64,000 bases of DNA, from contig NZ_FOVL01000006.1 of NCBI RefSeq assembly GCF_900115145.1, positions 1 to 64,000 on the forward strand, written 5' to 3'. The stretch comes from Salegentibacter flavus (GTDB taxonomy: Bacteria > Bacteroidota > Bacteroidia > Flavobacteriales > Flavobacteriaceae). The notes under the pieces were generated by a model. The model was not told the origin of the DNA. It made no database searches and saw only the letters and a list, made by a program, of their open reading frames with translations. The position numbers and the translations under genes are program-made. Position 1 is the stretch's first letter. Each line of letters begins with the position of its first letter. Positions 35,379-45,172 of the stretch are shown here, piece after piece.

Positions 35379-37589
35379 ATGAAAAATGTCCTATTACTTG
35401 CCCTGGCTATTTTAACTATAGAATTTGGTCTTGCACAACAAGCTCCTGTAGATTATGTAAATCCGTTTATAGGTACTTCTAATTACGGAGCAACCAATCC
35501 CGGCGCTATAGCGCCGAGAGGAATGGCAAGTGTTTCTCCATTTAATGTTGCCGGGAGAATAGATCTTAATCCTTTGGAAAAGGACAGCCAATGGTTGTCT
35601 AATCCCTATGTTTATGAAAATAAATTTTTGACTGGTTTCTCTCACGTTAATTTAAGCGGAGTTGGCTGCCCCGATCTGGGAGTAATAATTTCCATGCCTA
35701 CCACAGGAGCCTTAAAAACAAATCATCTGGAATATGGGTCTACTTATTCCAACGAAATCGCAAAGGCAGGATATTATTCCGCAGAATTGACAAAATATAA
35801 TATTAAGGCAGAGGCTACTGCTTCAACCCGGGTAGGAGTGAGTCGTTATAGTTTTCCTGCCGGTGAGTCGAATATTTTACTAAACCTTGGGCTGGGATTA
35901 ACCAACGAGCAGGGCGGGATGCTGAAAATTGTCTCTCCTAATGAGGTTGAGGGAATACGCACAGTAGGCTCTTTCTGTTATAATAATCCCGAAGCAGCAT
36001 ATCCGGTTTATTTTGTTGCAAAATTCTCTGAACCTGCCCATGAGTTTGGGGCCTGGAAAACACCTTACAAATATGAAGGTGAAGAAGCGCAATGGATGAT
36101 TTACAATGGTAAGACCCGAATAAAAGAAGGTTTTACCCGAGAAGTCATTGGAGATAGTATAGGTGCATTCTTTAGTTATAATTTTGAACAACCTACGCAG
36201 GTAGAAGTGAAAATTGGAGTCTCCTACGTGAGTATTGAAAATGCTCGTGAGAATTTAGAACAGGAAGCAGGTCAGGCTTCCTTTGATGAGGTTTATAAAA
36301 AGACCCGTGATAAATGGAACGAAAAACTGAATAGAATTGAAGTTGAAGGAGGATCAGAAGATGATAAAATTATTTTTTATACCGCACTTTATCATACTCA
36401 AATTCATCCCAATATTTTAAATGATGTCAATGGTGAATATCCTGAAGTTTCCACAGGGAAAATTGGAAAAACTGAAGGAACCCGCTATACGGTATTTTCG
36501 CTATGGGATACTTATCGAAATTATCATCAGTTGATGAGTCTGGTATATCCGGAAGAACAAATACAGATGGTGAACTCCATGTTAGCAATGTATGATGAAA
36601 ATGGCTGGCTGCCAAAATGGGAGCTAAATTCAACAGAAACATTCACTATGGTGGGAGATCCGGCAGCAGTGGTTATCTCGGATACCTATTTACGAGGCTT
36701 AACTGACTTTGATGTAGAAAAAGCTTATGAAGCGATGATAAAAAGCGCAACAGTTACAGAAAATAATCCTTTGCGCCCGGGTTTAACGGAATATCTTAAA
36801 AATGGCTATTTAAGTGTAGATAGCGGTGTGCCGGGACCGGTGTCAATTACATTAGAATATAATATTTCAGATTACGCCATTGCTCAATTGGCAAAAGCTC
36901 TGGGGAAAGAAGATGATTACAAAATGTTTTCTGATCGCTCTTTATCCTATCGAAATCTCTATAATCCCAAAACCGGATTTCTTCAGCCTAAACACATTAA
37001 TGGAGAATGGTATAATCCTTTTAACCCAGAAGCCGGAGCTAATTTTGAAAAGAATGTGGGCTACATAGAAGGTAATGCCTGGCAATACCTGTTTATGGTG
37101 CCCCATGATATTGAGGGTCTGAAGAAGCTGATGGGTGGGGCAGAAGCATTTGATAGGAAACTGGATTTGGTTTTTGATGGAGGACACTATGATATGGCTA
37201 ATGAGCCTGATATACTTTATCCTTACTTATATAATTATATTGAAGACAGTGAATATAAAACTTCAGCAAAGGTTACTGAACTTATAAAAAAATACTGCAA
37301 AAACAGCCCTGACGGTCTCCCCGGGAACGATGATACTGGAACTATGAGCGCTTGGGTTGTTTATTCTATGATGGGTTTTTATCCAGTTATTCCTGCAAAT
37401 CCCATTTATACCTTTACAGAACCGGTTTTTGATATGGTGAAAATTAATCTTAACACCCAATACTACAAAAAGAAATCCATTATAATTGACTTCAGGTCAT
37501 TGAATGACACTAACCCGACCATCGATTTTCCTACGACTCTTAAGCAGGGGTTTTTTATACATCACAATGCTTTTCTGAAATCAGATTGA
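35379..37589 (+). CDS. GH92 alpha-mannosidase, third copy, diverged C-terminus
   Basis: This exported GH92 protein (signal ending EFGLAQQ), 736 aa, starts YVNPFIGTSNYGATNPGAIAPRGM. The general-acid segment is YIEGNAWQYLF, the specificity loop YDMANEPDILYPYLYNY, and the base region GNDDTGTMSAWVVYSMMGFYP. It lacks the HGN-type loop of the other two copies. The last ~45 residues do not match the ends of the other copies and stop earlier, which may be a natural subgroup difference or a late frameshift. The three copies together would remove differently linked mannoses. Confidence 0.88.
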   Translation: MKNVLLLALAILTIEFGLAQQAPVDYVNPFIGTSNYGATNPGAIAPRGMASVSPFNVAGRIDLNPLEKDSQWLSNPYVYENKFLTGFSHVNLSGVGCPDLGVIISMPTTGALKTNHLEYGSTYSNEIAKAGYYSAELTKYNIKAEATASTRVGVSRYSFPAGESNILLNLGLGLTNEQGGMLKIVSPNEVEGIRTVGSFCYNNPEAAYPVYFVAKFSEPAHEFGAWKTPYKYEGEEAQWMIYNGKTRIKEGFTREVIGDSIGAFFSYNFEQPTQVEVKIGVSYVSIENARENLEQEAGQASFDEVYKKTRDKWNEKLNRIEVEGGSEDDKIIFYTALYHTQIHPNILNDVNGEYPEVSTGKIGKTEGTRYTVFSLWDTYRNYHQLMSLVYPEEQIQMVNSMLAMYDENGWLPKWELNSTETFTMVGDPAAVVISDTYLRGLTDFDVEKAYEAMIKSATVTENNPLRPGLTEYLKNGYLSVDSGVPGPVSITLEYNISDYAIAQLAKALGKEDDYKMFSDRSLSYRNLYNPKTGFLQPKHINGEWYNPFNPEAGANFEKNVGYIEGNAWQYLFMVPHDIEGLKKLMGGAEAFDRKLDLVFDGGHYDMANEPDILYPYLYNYIEDSEYKTSAKVTELIKKYCKNSPDGLPGNDDTGTMSAWVVYSMMGFYPVIPANPIYTFTEPVFDMVKINLNTQYYKKKSIIIDFRSLNDTNPTIDFPTTLKQGFFIHHNAFLKSD

Positions 37590-37674
37590 GTTAATTTAAA
37601 AACTGTTAATAATTAATTAAAATTATAGTTTAAGTATACGTACTTCTTTCTATTTTAGCTTAAACATTTTCGTC

Positions 37675-37682
37675 TAGGTTTG
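37675..37682 (+). promoter_or_regulatory. Candidate -7 promoter element upstream of the second susC
   Basis: TAGGTTTG matches the Bacteroidota -7 consensus TAnnTTTG. A -33 TTTG box at the usual spacing is not obvious. It would give a leader of about 125 bases before the susC start at 37815. Confidence 0.4.
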
Positions 37683-37814
37683 TTATTTAGCTATTAAAAT
37701 ATGTTGTCGGTCGAAAACATTTCTGAATAGTTAATACTAACCTAAAATTTAACTAAATTTATAATCAAAAACATGCTGAAATGCGTGAAACAACTAATCA
37801 AAAACTAATTACAC

Positions 37815-40800
37815 ATGGGTAAAAAATTATTATTCCTGTTGGGATTAATGTTTTTTTCATTTAATCAAAACCTAATTGCACAGGAACAAACAGTAACAGG
37901 AACAGTAACTGATTCTGAGAACGGAATACCTTTACCAGGGGTTACTGTTTTGGAAAAAGGCACCAATAATGGTACCTCTACAGATTTTGACGGGAATTAC
38001 TCTATCGAGGTTCCTGAAGATGCTATTTTGGTATTTTCCATGATAGGTTTTGTGAACCAGGAAATCCCGGTTGGCGGGCAAAACACAGTGAACTTATCAC
38101 TATCCCCCGATATGGAGGCTCTTGATGAGGTGGTAGTAACCTCTTTAGGATTAACAAGAGAGAAAAAATCATTAGGTTACTCAGTAACCGAACTGGATTC
38201 AGATGAAGTGAATACGGTTAAAGATTATAACGTAGCCAGTTCCCTGGTGGGTAAAGTTGCCGGTCTGGTTGTTAATCAAGCTAGCGGAGTAGGTTCAGGA
38301 TCGCGTATTACTATTCGTGGTAATAATACCTTAACAGGAAATAACCAGGCCCTTGTAGTGGTAGATGGTATTCCAATTGATGCCTCTGGAAATGAATCTG
38401 GAGGAAGTATATACAACAGTACCGTAACGGGTGGAGGTATTACAGATATTAACCCAGCCGATATCGAGTCTGTTTCTGTTCTTAAAGGCCCTAATGCGGC
38501 AGCATTATATGGGTCTCGTGCAGCAAGTGGGGTGATTTTAATTACTACAAAGAGAGGAAAAAGAGGAGCTGGTTTAGGTATCTCGGTAAATTCCAATATT
38601 TCATTAGAAGAAACCATGTTTTTACCTGAATTTCAAAATGAATATGGACAGGGAACCAATGGTGCTGTTTATTCAGATTTGGATAATTTCGGGTCTAGTT
38701 CCTGGGGACCCCGTTTAGACGGTTCTCAACAATTATATTACACTGGAGAAGAAAGGGCTTATACAGCACAACCCGATAATGTTAAAGATTTCTTTGAAAC
38801 AGGGGTTAAAAGTATCAATACCATTTCTATGGATCAGGGCGGCGAAAATCATAGCGTAAGATTTTCTTACACAAACAACCAAACGACCTCTGTGATTCCA
38901 AATTCCGAACTACACAGTCATAATTTAAATCTTAGAGGTGTCATTGACCTCTCTGATAAATTAACGTTGGATAGTAAAGCCACCTATTTTACACAAGAAT
39001 TAGAAAATAGAGTAAATGTGGGTACAGAAGGGGTTTTAGCTTATGTTTATAGAATGCCGAGAAACGTAGCTATAGATGACTTAAAAAAATATAAACCATC
39101 CTTGTGGAGTAATCCTGAGATGTTCCCCGATGAATATGGGGCTATTAGTTTTGCGGGACAAAATAAAAGTATGGGTAACCCCTACTGGATGTTAAATCAG
39201 GACACTAATGATGAACGAAGAGATCGCTTTCTTGGGTTCTCTAAATTAAATTATGAGTTTAATGATTGGCTCTCAGCATTTATTCGAATTGGTGGGGATG
39301 TCACCAATGTTAGAAGTGAGTATATCCAGGACTATGGTCACCACTTCTTCTATGATGGAAGACTTAATTTTTCCAATCGTAAGAATGTAGAGATTAACAG
39401 TGACTTTTTATTTACAGCAAATAAAGACCTCTCTGAAAAATTAAACCTTGTTGCCAATGTTGGAGGGAGTTTGTCAAAACGAACTTTTGAAGGAATGAGC
39501 GTAAGGGGGTCTCAATTTAGATTGCCTACACGTACTTTTCTGAATAATACCAATGTTCAAACCAGTACCCATACACCACTTGGAACCAAAAAAATAAATT
39601 CTCTTTACGGATCTTTTAGCTTTTCGTATGACGATTTTATGTACTTGGATCTAACGGCTAGAAATGATTGGTCATCTACCTTAAGCGAAGAAAATAGATC
39701 TTTTTTCTACCCTTCTGTGAGTTACTCCTTATTAATTGATCGTTTTCTAGATCCTAATAATGATGTCTTTGATATGCTGAAGTTAAGAGCAAGTTGGGCA
39801 GAAGTAGGTAACGATACAGGTGTTTATCAACTTTACCAGACATTTAGTGTGCCTACACAAGGGTATCTTGGACTTACGGTATTAGAAGGGCCAAGTGTGA
39901 AATTGAATCCTGATCTACAACCAGAAAGTGTGAAATCGACTGAGTTTGGAGTTGAGTTCAATATGTTTCAGAATAGGTTATATGGTGATTTCTCGGTTTA
40001 TCAAATTGTTACCACCGATATGATTTTCAATGTTCCTGTGCCTTTTTCTACAGGTTATAGTTATTACAAAGAGAATGTAGGTGAGGTTAAAAATAATGGT
40101 ATTGAGTTCATGGTAGGAGGTATTCCAATTAAAACAGATGATTTTAGATGGGATGTTTCCGTTAACTTCTCCAGGAATGAAAATGAATTAGTGGAATTGA
40201 TAGATGGGTTGGATTATACTGTCTTAAATTCTCTTGGAGGCCTTTCAGTTAGAGCTGAAGTAGGAGGTGGAATTGGTGATATCTATGGTACAACCTGGAA
40301 GACCAATGAGAATGGGGAAAGACTAGTTAATGCGGAAGGTTTCCCTGTAGCGTCCAATGACAGGGAATTATTAGGGAATGCCCAACCAGATTTCATTGGA
40401 GGTCTTACCAATACCTTCCGATACAAAAACTGGAATTTACGCTTCCTGATCGATGGACGATTTGGAGGAGAAATTTACTCTGCAACCTCATCCTACCTGG
40501 ATGCGGCCGGGGTATCAGAAAGAAGCCTGCAATATCGTGACCAGGGGGTAACCATAGATGCCATTAATGAAGGAACCGGTGAGCAGAATGACACTCAAAT
40601 AAGTGCACAGCAATACTGGAGTAGTTACTCAGGCATTACCTCAAATTATGTATATGACCAAACAAATGTGCGATTAAGAGAGTTTGCACTTACTTACAGA
40701 TTACCTAGCGAGATGATCGGAAATACTGGGTTAAATTCTGCTTCAATCGGTCTTATTGGTAGAAACCTTTTCTTCCTTTATAAAGATGCTGAAGATATAG

Positions 40801-40904
40801 ACCCTGATGCTTCAATAGGTACAGGTCTTTCGGGACAGGGTATCTCATTGAACAATGCACCAACTATTCGTAGTCTTGGTTTAAACATAAATATTAATTT
40901 TTAA
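37815..40904 (+). CDS. SusC-like TonB-dependent transporter (N-glycan/mannan locus)
   Basis: This outer-membrane importer has a signal peptide (ending NLIAQEQ), a CarboxypepD_reg-like domain (VTGTVTDSENGIPLPGVTVL), a plug with VVVTSLGLTREKKSLGYSV, then VAGLVVNQASGVGSGSRITI and LVVVDGIPIDAS, and a barrel ending RSLGLNININF. At 1029 aa it is of normal length. It is not closely similar to the fructan SusC in its plug segments. A SusD-like_2 partner follows after 12 bases. Substrate assignment to mannose-rich glycans is from the surrounding GH92 genes. Confidence 0.93.
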   Translation: MGKKLLFLLGLMFFSFNQNLIAQEQTVTGTVTDSENGIPLPGVTVLEKGTNNGTSTDFDGNYSIEVPEDAILVFSMIGFVNQEIPVGGQNTVNLSLSPDMEALDEVVVTSLGLTREKKSLGYSVTELDSDEVNTVKDYNVASSLVGKVAGLVVNQASGVGSGSRITIRGNNTLTGNNQALVVVDGIPIDASGNESGGSIYNSTVTGGGITDINPADIESVSVLKGPNAAALYGSRAASGVILITTKRGKRGAGLGISVNSNISLEETMFLPEFQNEYGQGTNGAVYSDLDNFGSSSWGPRLDGSQQLYYTGEERAYTAQPDNVKDFFETGVKSINTISMDQGGENHSVRFSYTNNQTTSVIPNSELHSHNLNLRGVIDLSDKLTLDSKATYFTQELENRVNVGTEGVLAYVYRMPRNVAIDDLKKYKPSLWSNPEMFPDEYGAISFAGQNKSMGNPYWMLNQDTNDERRDRFLGFSKLNYEFNDWLSAFIRIGGDVTNVRSEYIQDYGHHFFYDGRLNFSNRKNVEINSDFLFTANKDLSEKLNLVANVGGSLSKRTFEGMSVRGSQFRLPTRTFLNNTNVQTSTHTPLGTKKINSLYGSFSFSYDDFMYLDLTARNDWSSTLSEENRSFFYPSVSYSLLIDRFLDPNNDVFDMLKLRASWAEVGNDTGVYQLYQTFSVPTQGYLGLTVLEGPSVKLNPDLQPESVKSTEFGVEFNMFQNRLYGDFSVYQIVTTDMIFNVPVPFSTGYSYYKENVGEVKNNGIEFMVGGIPIKTDDFRWDVSVNFSRNENELVELIDGLDYTVLNSLGGLSVRAEVGGGIGDIYGTTWKTNENGERLVNAEGFPVASNDRELLGNAQPDFIGGLTNTFRYKNWNLRFLIDGRFGGEIYSATSSYLDAAGVSERSLQYRDQGVTIDAINEGTGEQNDTQISAQQYWSSYSGITSNYVYDQTNVRLREFALTYRLPSEMIGNTGLNSASIGLIGRNLFFLYKDAEDIDPDASIGTGLSGQGISLNNAPTIRSLGLNININF

Positions 40905-40916
40905 TATAAAAGAATT

Positions 40917-42617
40917 ATGAAAGGAATTATAAAGACAATAGGTGCAACATTGTTGTTAGTCTTTTCACTTACAGGTTGTTCGGATTTTGAAGAGATCAAC
41001 ACAAGACCGGATGCCTTTGGATCTGATGAAGTTAGTGCGAAATACTTTCTTACCGGTATCCAGATTGAACTATATGCCCCTAATCGCTTCCCCTATTGGC
41101 GGGCACAACTTATACATGCTGATCGGTTTGCTGGCCAATTTACCTTCGGGTACAACGGTTGTTGGTGGTCTGGTTCCCTAGCCTATAATTATAGTGCGGG
41201 GTATACAGATGCTGCATATAATTGGATGGCAGGTTATGTAAGTAACTTAAGTGTCTATCAGAACTTCGTGAAAGAAGGCGGGGATCTGGAGAATGAAAAC
41301 TTTTATGCTATAGGCCTTATTATGAAAGGACTTTATTACCAGATGTATACGGATACCTTTGGTATGGTTCCATATTCTGAGGCTTTGAACCCGGATATTA
41401 TCACCCCAAAACTGGATGAACAGGCCCAGATTTACCAGGGGGTAATAGAAGAGCTGGATCAGGCTATGGCCATCATTGGAAGTCAATCTGTAACTGGAGA
41501 GGGAATTGAGTATTTGGAGGAAAACGATCTTTTCTTCCATGGTAATCTTCAGCAATGGAAAAAACTGGCTAATACCTTAAAATTAAGGATGGCTTTAAGA
41601 GCCCAGGGTGCTTCAGGAGCTTCTTTTGCTGAAACCGCAATTTCCGAAGCCCTCCAGGCTCCGCTGTTAAGCACAGAGATGGACAATGCCTTAATGGAGA
41701 AGGATACAGAAATCGATCAATTTGGAAATGCCGCTTATGGTGATATATGGCATAATTTCGGTGGGGTTGGTTCTCACTGGAATGTTGGCAAAACCCTGGT
41801 GGATTACCTAAGGGATAATAATGATCCAAGGTTATCCAAATATGCTAAACCGATTTTCGGAGGTGATTTTACATTCACCAGACCAGCAGAAGGGTCAGCC
41901 GCTTCATTATTTGAAAAACACCTTGACTTTGTTTTGGGGGAATTGGATAATGCAGGAGTACCTTATACCAGAGAAGATTCTGGGGATGAAGTTTTTATCA
42001 GTGTGCCCCAGGATGAAGAATATTATGTAGGGCAGCCCTCGCGTTTGAATGCTGAAATTTACCCACATGTTAAGAACGATTTGTTTTCTGAACCTGCAGA
42101 CTGGATAATCAATCCGAAGAACCAGGGAGAGGAAATATTCCCAGAAGTGGTATTTACTGCTGCAGAAGGTAACTTCTTACAAGCTGAGGCTATCGTGAAA
42201 GGATTAAGTTCCGGGGATGCCCAGGCTCTTTACCAGGAAGGAATAAGACAGGCGATGAAAATCTGGAGAGTAGAAGACAGCGAAATAGACGAGTTTCTAG
42301 CTAATGAAGAAATGGCTCTGTTAAATGGAACAGATGAGGAAAACCTTGAAAAAATAGCCGTTCAGAGATGGATCGCTGCTTATACTGATGGATTTGAAGC
42401 ATGGGCCATAGTCAGAGATACTGGATATCCGGTTGAACTGGCTAACGGAGTTTCAGATTATGATATTTATTCTGCAGGAACTCTTAATGGTAAATATCCT
42501 CAGCGTATGAGATATGGAAACCAGGAGTATAATACTAACGGTGCAAATGTTGAAGCAGCCATCCAAATACAAGGTCCTGATGAACAGGGAACCGAGTTAT
42601 GGTGGGCAGAGAATTAG
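40917..42617 (+). CDS. SusD-like_2 family surface glycan-binding lipoprotein
   Basis: The 566-aa lipoprotein (signal FSLTGCSDFEEIN) belongs to the second SusD-like family rather than the SusD/RagB family seen in the fructan locus. Features are ADRFAGQFTFGYNGCWWSG near the N-terminus, helical repeats (YYQMYTDTFGMVPYSEAL, LRMALRAQGASG) and a C-terminal KIAVQRWIAAYTDGFEAW. It pairs with the SusC directly upstream and should form the lid of the transporter. Confidence 0.9.
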   Translation: MKGIIKTIGATLLLVFSLTGCSDFEEINTRPDAFGSDEVSAKYFLTGIQIELYAPNRFPYWRAQLIHADRFAGQFTFGYNGCWWSGSLAYNYSAGYTDAAYNWMAGYVSNLSVYQNFVKEGGDLENENFYAIGLIMKGLYYQMYTDTFGMVPYSEALNPDIITPKLDEQAQIYQGVIEELDQAMAIIGSQSVTGEGIEYLEENDLFFHGNLQQWKKLANTLKLRMALRAQGASGASFAETAISEALQAPLLSTEMDNALMEKDTEIDQFGNAAYGDIWHNFGGVGSHWNVGKTLVDYLRDNNDPRLSKYAKPIFGGDFTFTRPAEGSAASLFEKHLDFVLGELDNAGVPYTREDSGDEVFISVPQDEEYYVGQPSRLNAEIYPHVKNDLFSEPADWIINPKNQGEEIFPEVVFTAAEGNFLQAEAIVKGLSSGDAQALYQEGIRQAMKIWRVEDSEIDEFLANEEMALLNGTDEENLEKIAVQRWIAAYTDGFEAWAIVRDTGYPVELANGVSDYDIYSAGTLNGKYPQRMRYGNQEYNTNGANVEAAIQIQGPDEQGTELWWAEN

Positions 42618-42648
42618 TCAACTTGTTTAAACTTTGATTGTTTATCAC

Positions 42649-42690
42649 AGGGGTCATCTTCTATTAAGAAAGATGACCCCTTATATTTTC
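42649..42690 (+). terminator. Rho-independent terminator after the SusCD pair
   Basis: A perfect 11-bp stem, ggggtcatctt (42650-42660) with aagatgacccc (42670-42680), is followed by ttatattttc. It separates the susCD transcript from the asparaginase gene 24 bp further on. Confidence 0.8.
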
Positions 42691-42713
42691 TAAAACTAAA
42701 ACTCAATTCAATT

Positions 42714-43685
42714 ATGAAAAGAAGAAATTTCATAAGAAAGACTGGCTTAACAGGTTTAGGACTTTCAGTAATGCCTACTTCTTATTCAATAAATTCTCTA
42801 GAAGAATTTATTGCTCCTGCTTTTAAGCCTGTTTGTATAACCACCTGGAATTTTCACGAAGCTAACAAAAAAGCCGGAAAATTACTGGATAATAAAACTT
42901 CGGCTTTAGATGCAGTTGAGCAAGGTGTTCGTGTGGAAGAAAAAAATATTAAAAACCATACCGTAGGAAACGGTGGGACGCCAGACAGAGATGGTTTTGT
43001 TACCCTCGATGCCAGTATAATGGGCCCCGATGGGGACTGTGGTAGTGTAGCTTTTCTGCAGAATATAGAGCATCCAATTTCTGTTGCAAGAAAAATTATG
43101 GAGAGGACTCCCCATAAAATGCTTGTAGGGAAAGGAGCTTATAGCTTTGCTATAAATAATGGTTTTAAACCTAAAAATCTTCTAAGTCCTGAATCCAGGG
43201 AAAAATGGGAGGAATGGTTAGAGCATAAAGATTATAAGCCCATTATTAATATTGAAAATCACGATACGATTGGAATGTTGTGTTTAGACCAAAATGGAGA
43301 TATGGCAGGAGCATGTACAACTTCCGGTTTAGCTTATAAAATGCATGGTAGAGTTGGGGATTCGCCAATCATAGGTTCCGGATTGTTTGTAGATAATGAA
43401 GTTGGCGGTGCTGTTGCCACCGGTTTGGGCGAAGAAATAATGAAGAATGTAAGCAGCTTTCTTATCGTTGAGTTAATGAGACAAGGCAAGTCCCCTCAGG
43501 AATCATGTGAAATTGCTATGCAACGTTTAATCTCCAAAAATCCCAGCTATAATGATTTTCAGGTGGCTTTTCTTGCTTTGAACAAAAAAGGCGAGGTTGG
43601 GAGTTTCTGCATTCATCAAGGTTTTACATTTATGAAATATGCTAAGACTATAAATGAGAATATTAGCAGCAAATCCCTTTTATAA
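42714..43685 (+). CDS. Glycosylasparaginase (N4-(beta-N-acetylglucosaminyl)-L-asparaginase)
   Basis: This Ntn-hydrolase cuts the bond between GlcNAc and Asn in N-linked glycans. A twin-arginine-type signal opens the protein (MKRRNFIRKTGLTG). The autocleavage site is HDT with Thr185 becoming the N-terminal nucleophile of the beta chain (HDTIGMLCLD). Substrate-binding segments GACTTSGLAYKMHGRVGDSP and GGAVATGLGEE are typical for the family. At 323 aa it is of normal length. Position between SusCD, GH92 enzymes and a NagP-like porter is the best evidence that the locus targets N-glycans and not plain mannan. Confidence 0.88.
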   Translation: MKRRNFIRKTGLTGLGLSVMPTSYSINSLEEFIAPAFKPVCITTWNFHEANKKAGKLLDNKTSALDAVEQGVRVEEKNIKNHTVGNGGTPDRDGFVTLDASIMGPDGDCGSVAFLQNIEHPISVARKIMERTPHKMLVGKGAYSFAINNGFKPKNLLSPESREKWEEWLEHKDYKPIINIENHDTIGMLCLDQNGDMAGACTTSGLAYKMHGRVGDSPIIGSGLFVDNEVGGAVATGLGEEIMKNVSSFLIVELMRQGKSPQESCEIAMQRLISKNPSYNDFQVAFLALNKKGEVGSFCIHQGFTFMKYAKTINENISSKSLL

Positions 43686-43730
43686 AAAAATTATACTAGA
43701 TCCAAGTGTGAAAGCTTAACTCCTGTTTTT

Positions 43731-45038
43731 ATGAAGACTAAAAAATACAAAACTGCCTTTATCTTCTTAACGGCATTATTTTTCCTTTGGGGTTTTATAA
43801 CCGTATTAGTCGATTCCCTAATTCCAAGGTTAAGAGAGGTCTTTGATCTAACCTATTTTCAGTCGGGAATGGTACAGTTTGCATTTTTTGGTGCTTTTTT
43901 CTTACTCTCTATTCCGTCAGGTTATATTCTTTCAAAAATTGGTTATAAAAAGGGTATTATTCTTGGTTTAAGCACAATGGCATTAGGTTGTCTTCTTTTT
44001 TATCCTGCCGCCTCTTATCGTATTTTCGGTATTTTTATGTTAGGTTATTTTACTCTTGCCGCTGGAATCACCATCCTGCAGGTTGCCGCTAATCCGTATG
44101 TTACTGTTTTAGGGCCGGAAGAAACAGCTTCCAGCCGTTTAAATCTCTCACAGGCCTTTAATTCGCTTGGAACTGCCATTGCTCCTGCTTTAGGCGCCTT
44201 ATTTATTCTACAGGATAGAGTGAAAAGCACTGCTGAAATCCAGGTTTTAGATTCAATATCCCAAAAAACTTATTATATCGCTGAAGCATCAGCGGTACAA
44301 TTACCATTTCTTGGGATCGCGGCTTTTATAGCCATAATTGCCCTGATTTTCTTTTTTGTAGATCTGCCAAAAGTTAGTGATAAAGAGGATTCAAATGACT
44401 ACAGAAAAGTGCTGAAGAATCCAAATCTAATCTTAGGGGCAATAGGGATCTTTTGCTATGTTGGCGCCGAAGTTTCTTTGGGAAGTTATATGGTGAATTA
44501 TTTTTTAAACCTCGACCTCGCTGAAACGGTACGGACGACTTCCTTTATGCGAACAATTGCAGGGTGGATCCTGACTAGTGGAGTAACAGCTTCCAGTGAT
44601 ATGGCAGTAGTAGGTGTTTTTGTTAGCTTTTACTGGACAGGTGCTATGGTAGGCCGTTTTATTGGTTCTTATCTCACAACAATTTTTAATCCTGCCAGAG
44701 TACTAAGTTTTTTTGCCCTGGGGGCGATTGTTATGATTTTAGTATCGATTACCCTGGTTGGTCTTCCCGCAATGTGGGCTATTATAGCGGTTGGATTTTT
44801 TAACTCGATTATGTTTCCCACAATTTTTAGCCTCGCCCTGAAAGGTTTAGGGGACGATAGAGCACAGGGCTCAGGAATTCTATGTACGATGATTGTAGGC
44901 GGGGCGATTATTCCCCCGGCCTATGGATTTTTAACAGATTCTTTTAATTTTAATATTGCATTTATTTTAATAATATGCTGCTATGCCTACATTCTCTTCT
45001 ATGCCTTCAGAAATAAAAGGAAAATGGTGTTGACTTAG
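43731..45038 (+). CDS. FucP/NagP-type MFS sugar porter
   Basis: This twelve-helix inner-membrane transporter belongs to the fucose/glucose-galactose/N-acetylglucosamine branch of the MFS. Seen features are FFLWGFITVLVDSLIPRLRE in helix 1, LSIPSGYILSKIGYKKGI, QVAANPYVTVLGPEETASSRL and NLSQAFNSLGTAIAP, and GGAIIPPAYG near the end. The QVAANPY and SQAFNSLGT segments are shared with N-acetylglucosamine and hexose porters. Likely substrates are GlcNAc or mannose from the N-glycan locus. It lies 45 bp after the asparaginase gene. Confidence 0.88.
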   Translation: MKTKKYKTAFIFLTALFFLWGFITVLVDSLIPRLREVFDLTYFQSGMVQFAFFGAFFLLSIPSGYILSKIGYKKGIILGLSTMALGCLLFYPAASYRIFGIFMLGYFTLAAGITILQVAANPYVTVLGPEETASSRLNLSQAFNSLGTAIAPALGALFILQDRVKSTAEIQVLDSISQKTYYIAEASAVQLPFLGIAAFIAIIALIFFFVDLPKVSDKEDSNDYRKVLKNPNLILGAIGIFCYVGAEVSLGSYMVNYFLNLDLAETVRTTSFMRTIAGWILTSGVTASSDMAVVGVFVSFYWTGAMVGRFIGSYLTTIFNPARVLSFFALGAIVMILVSITLVGLPAMWAIIAVGFFNSIMFPTIFSLALKGLGDDRAQGSGILCTMIVGGAIIPPAYGFLTDSFNFNIAFILIICCYAYILFYAFRNKRKMVLT

Positions 45039-45172
45039 AACAGGTCTTGATAGCCTGGGTTATGACAATTATTATCCATTGATATGAAAGAAATTCAAAG
45101 TGTCTCTAATGATATCTTAGCAGAAATAATAATTTATTTGCAATGTGATAGATAAAACTGCCTGAAAATTCC

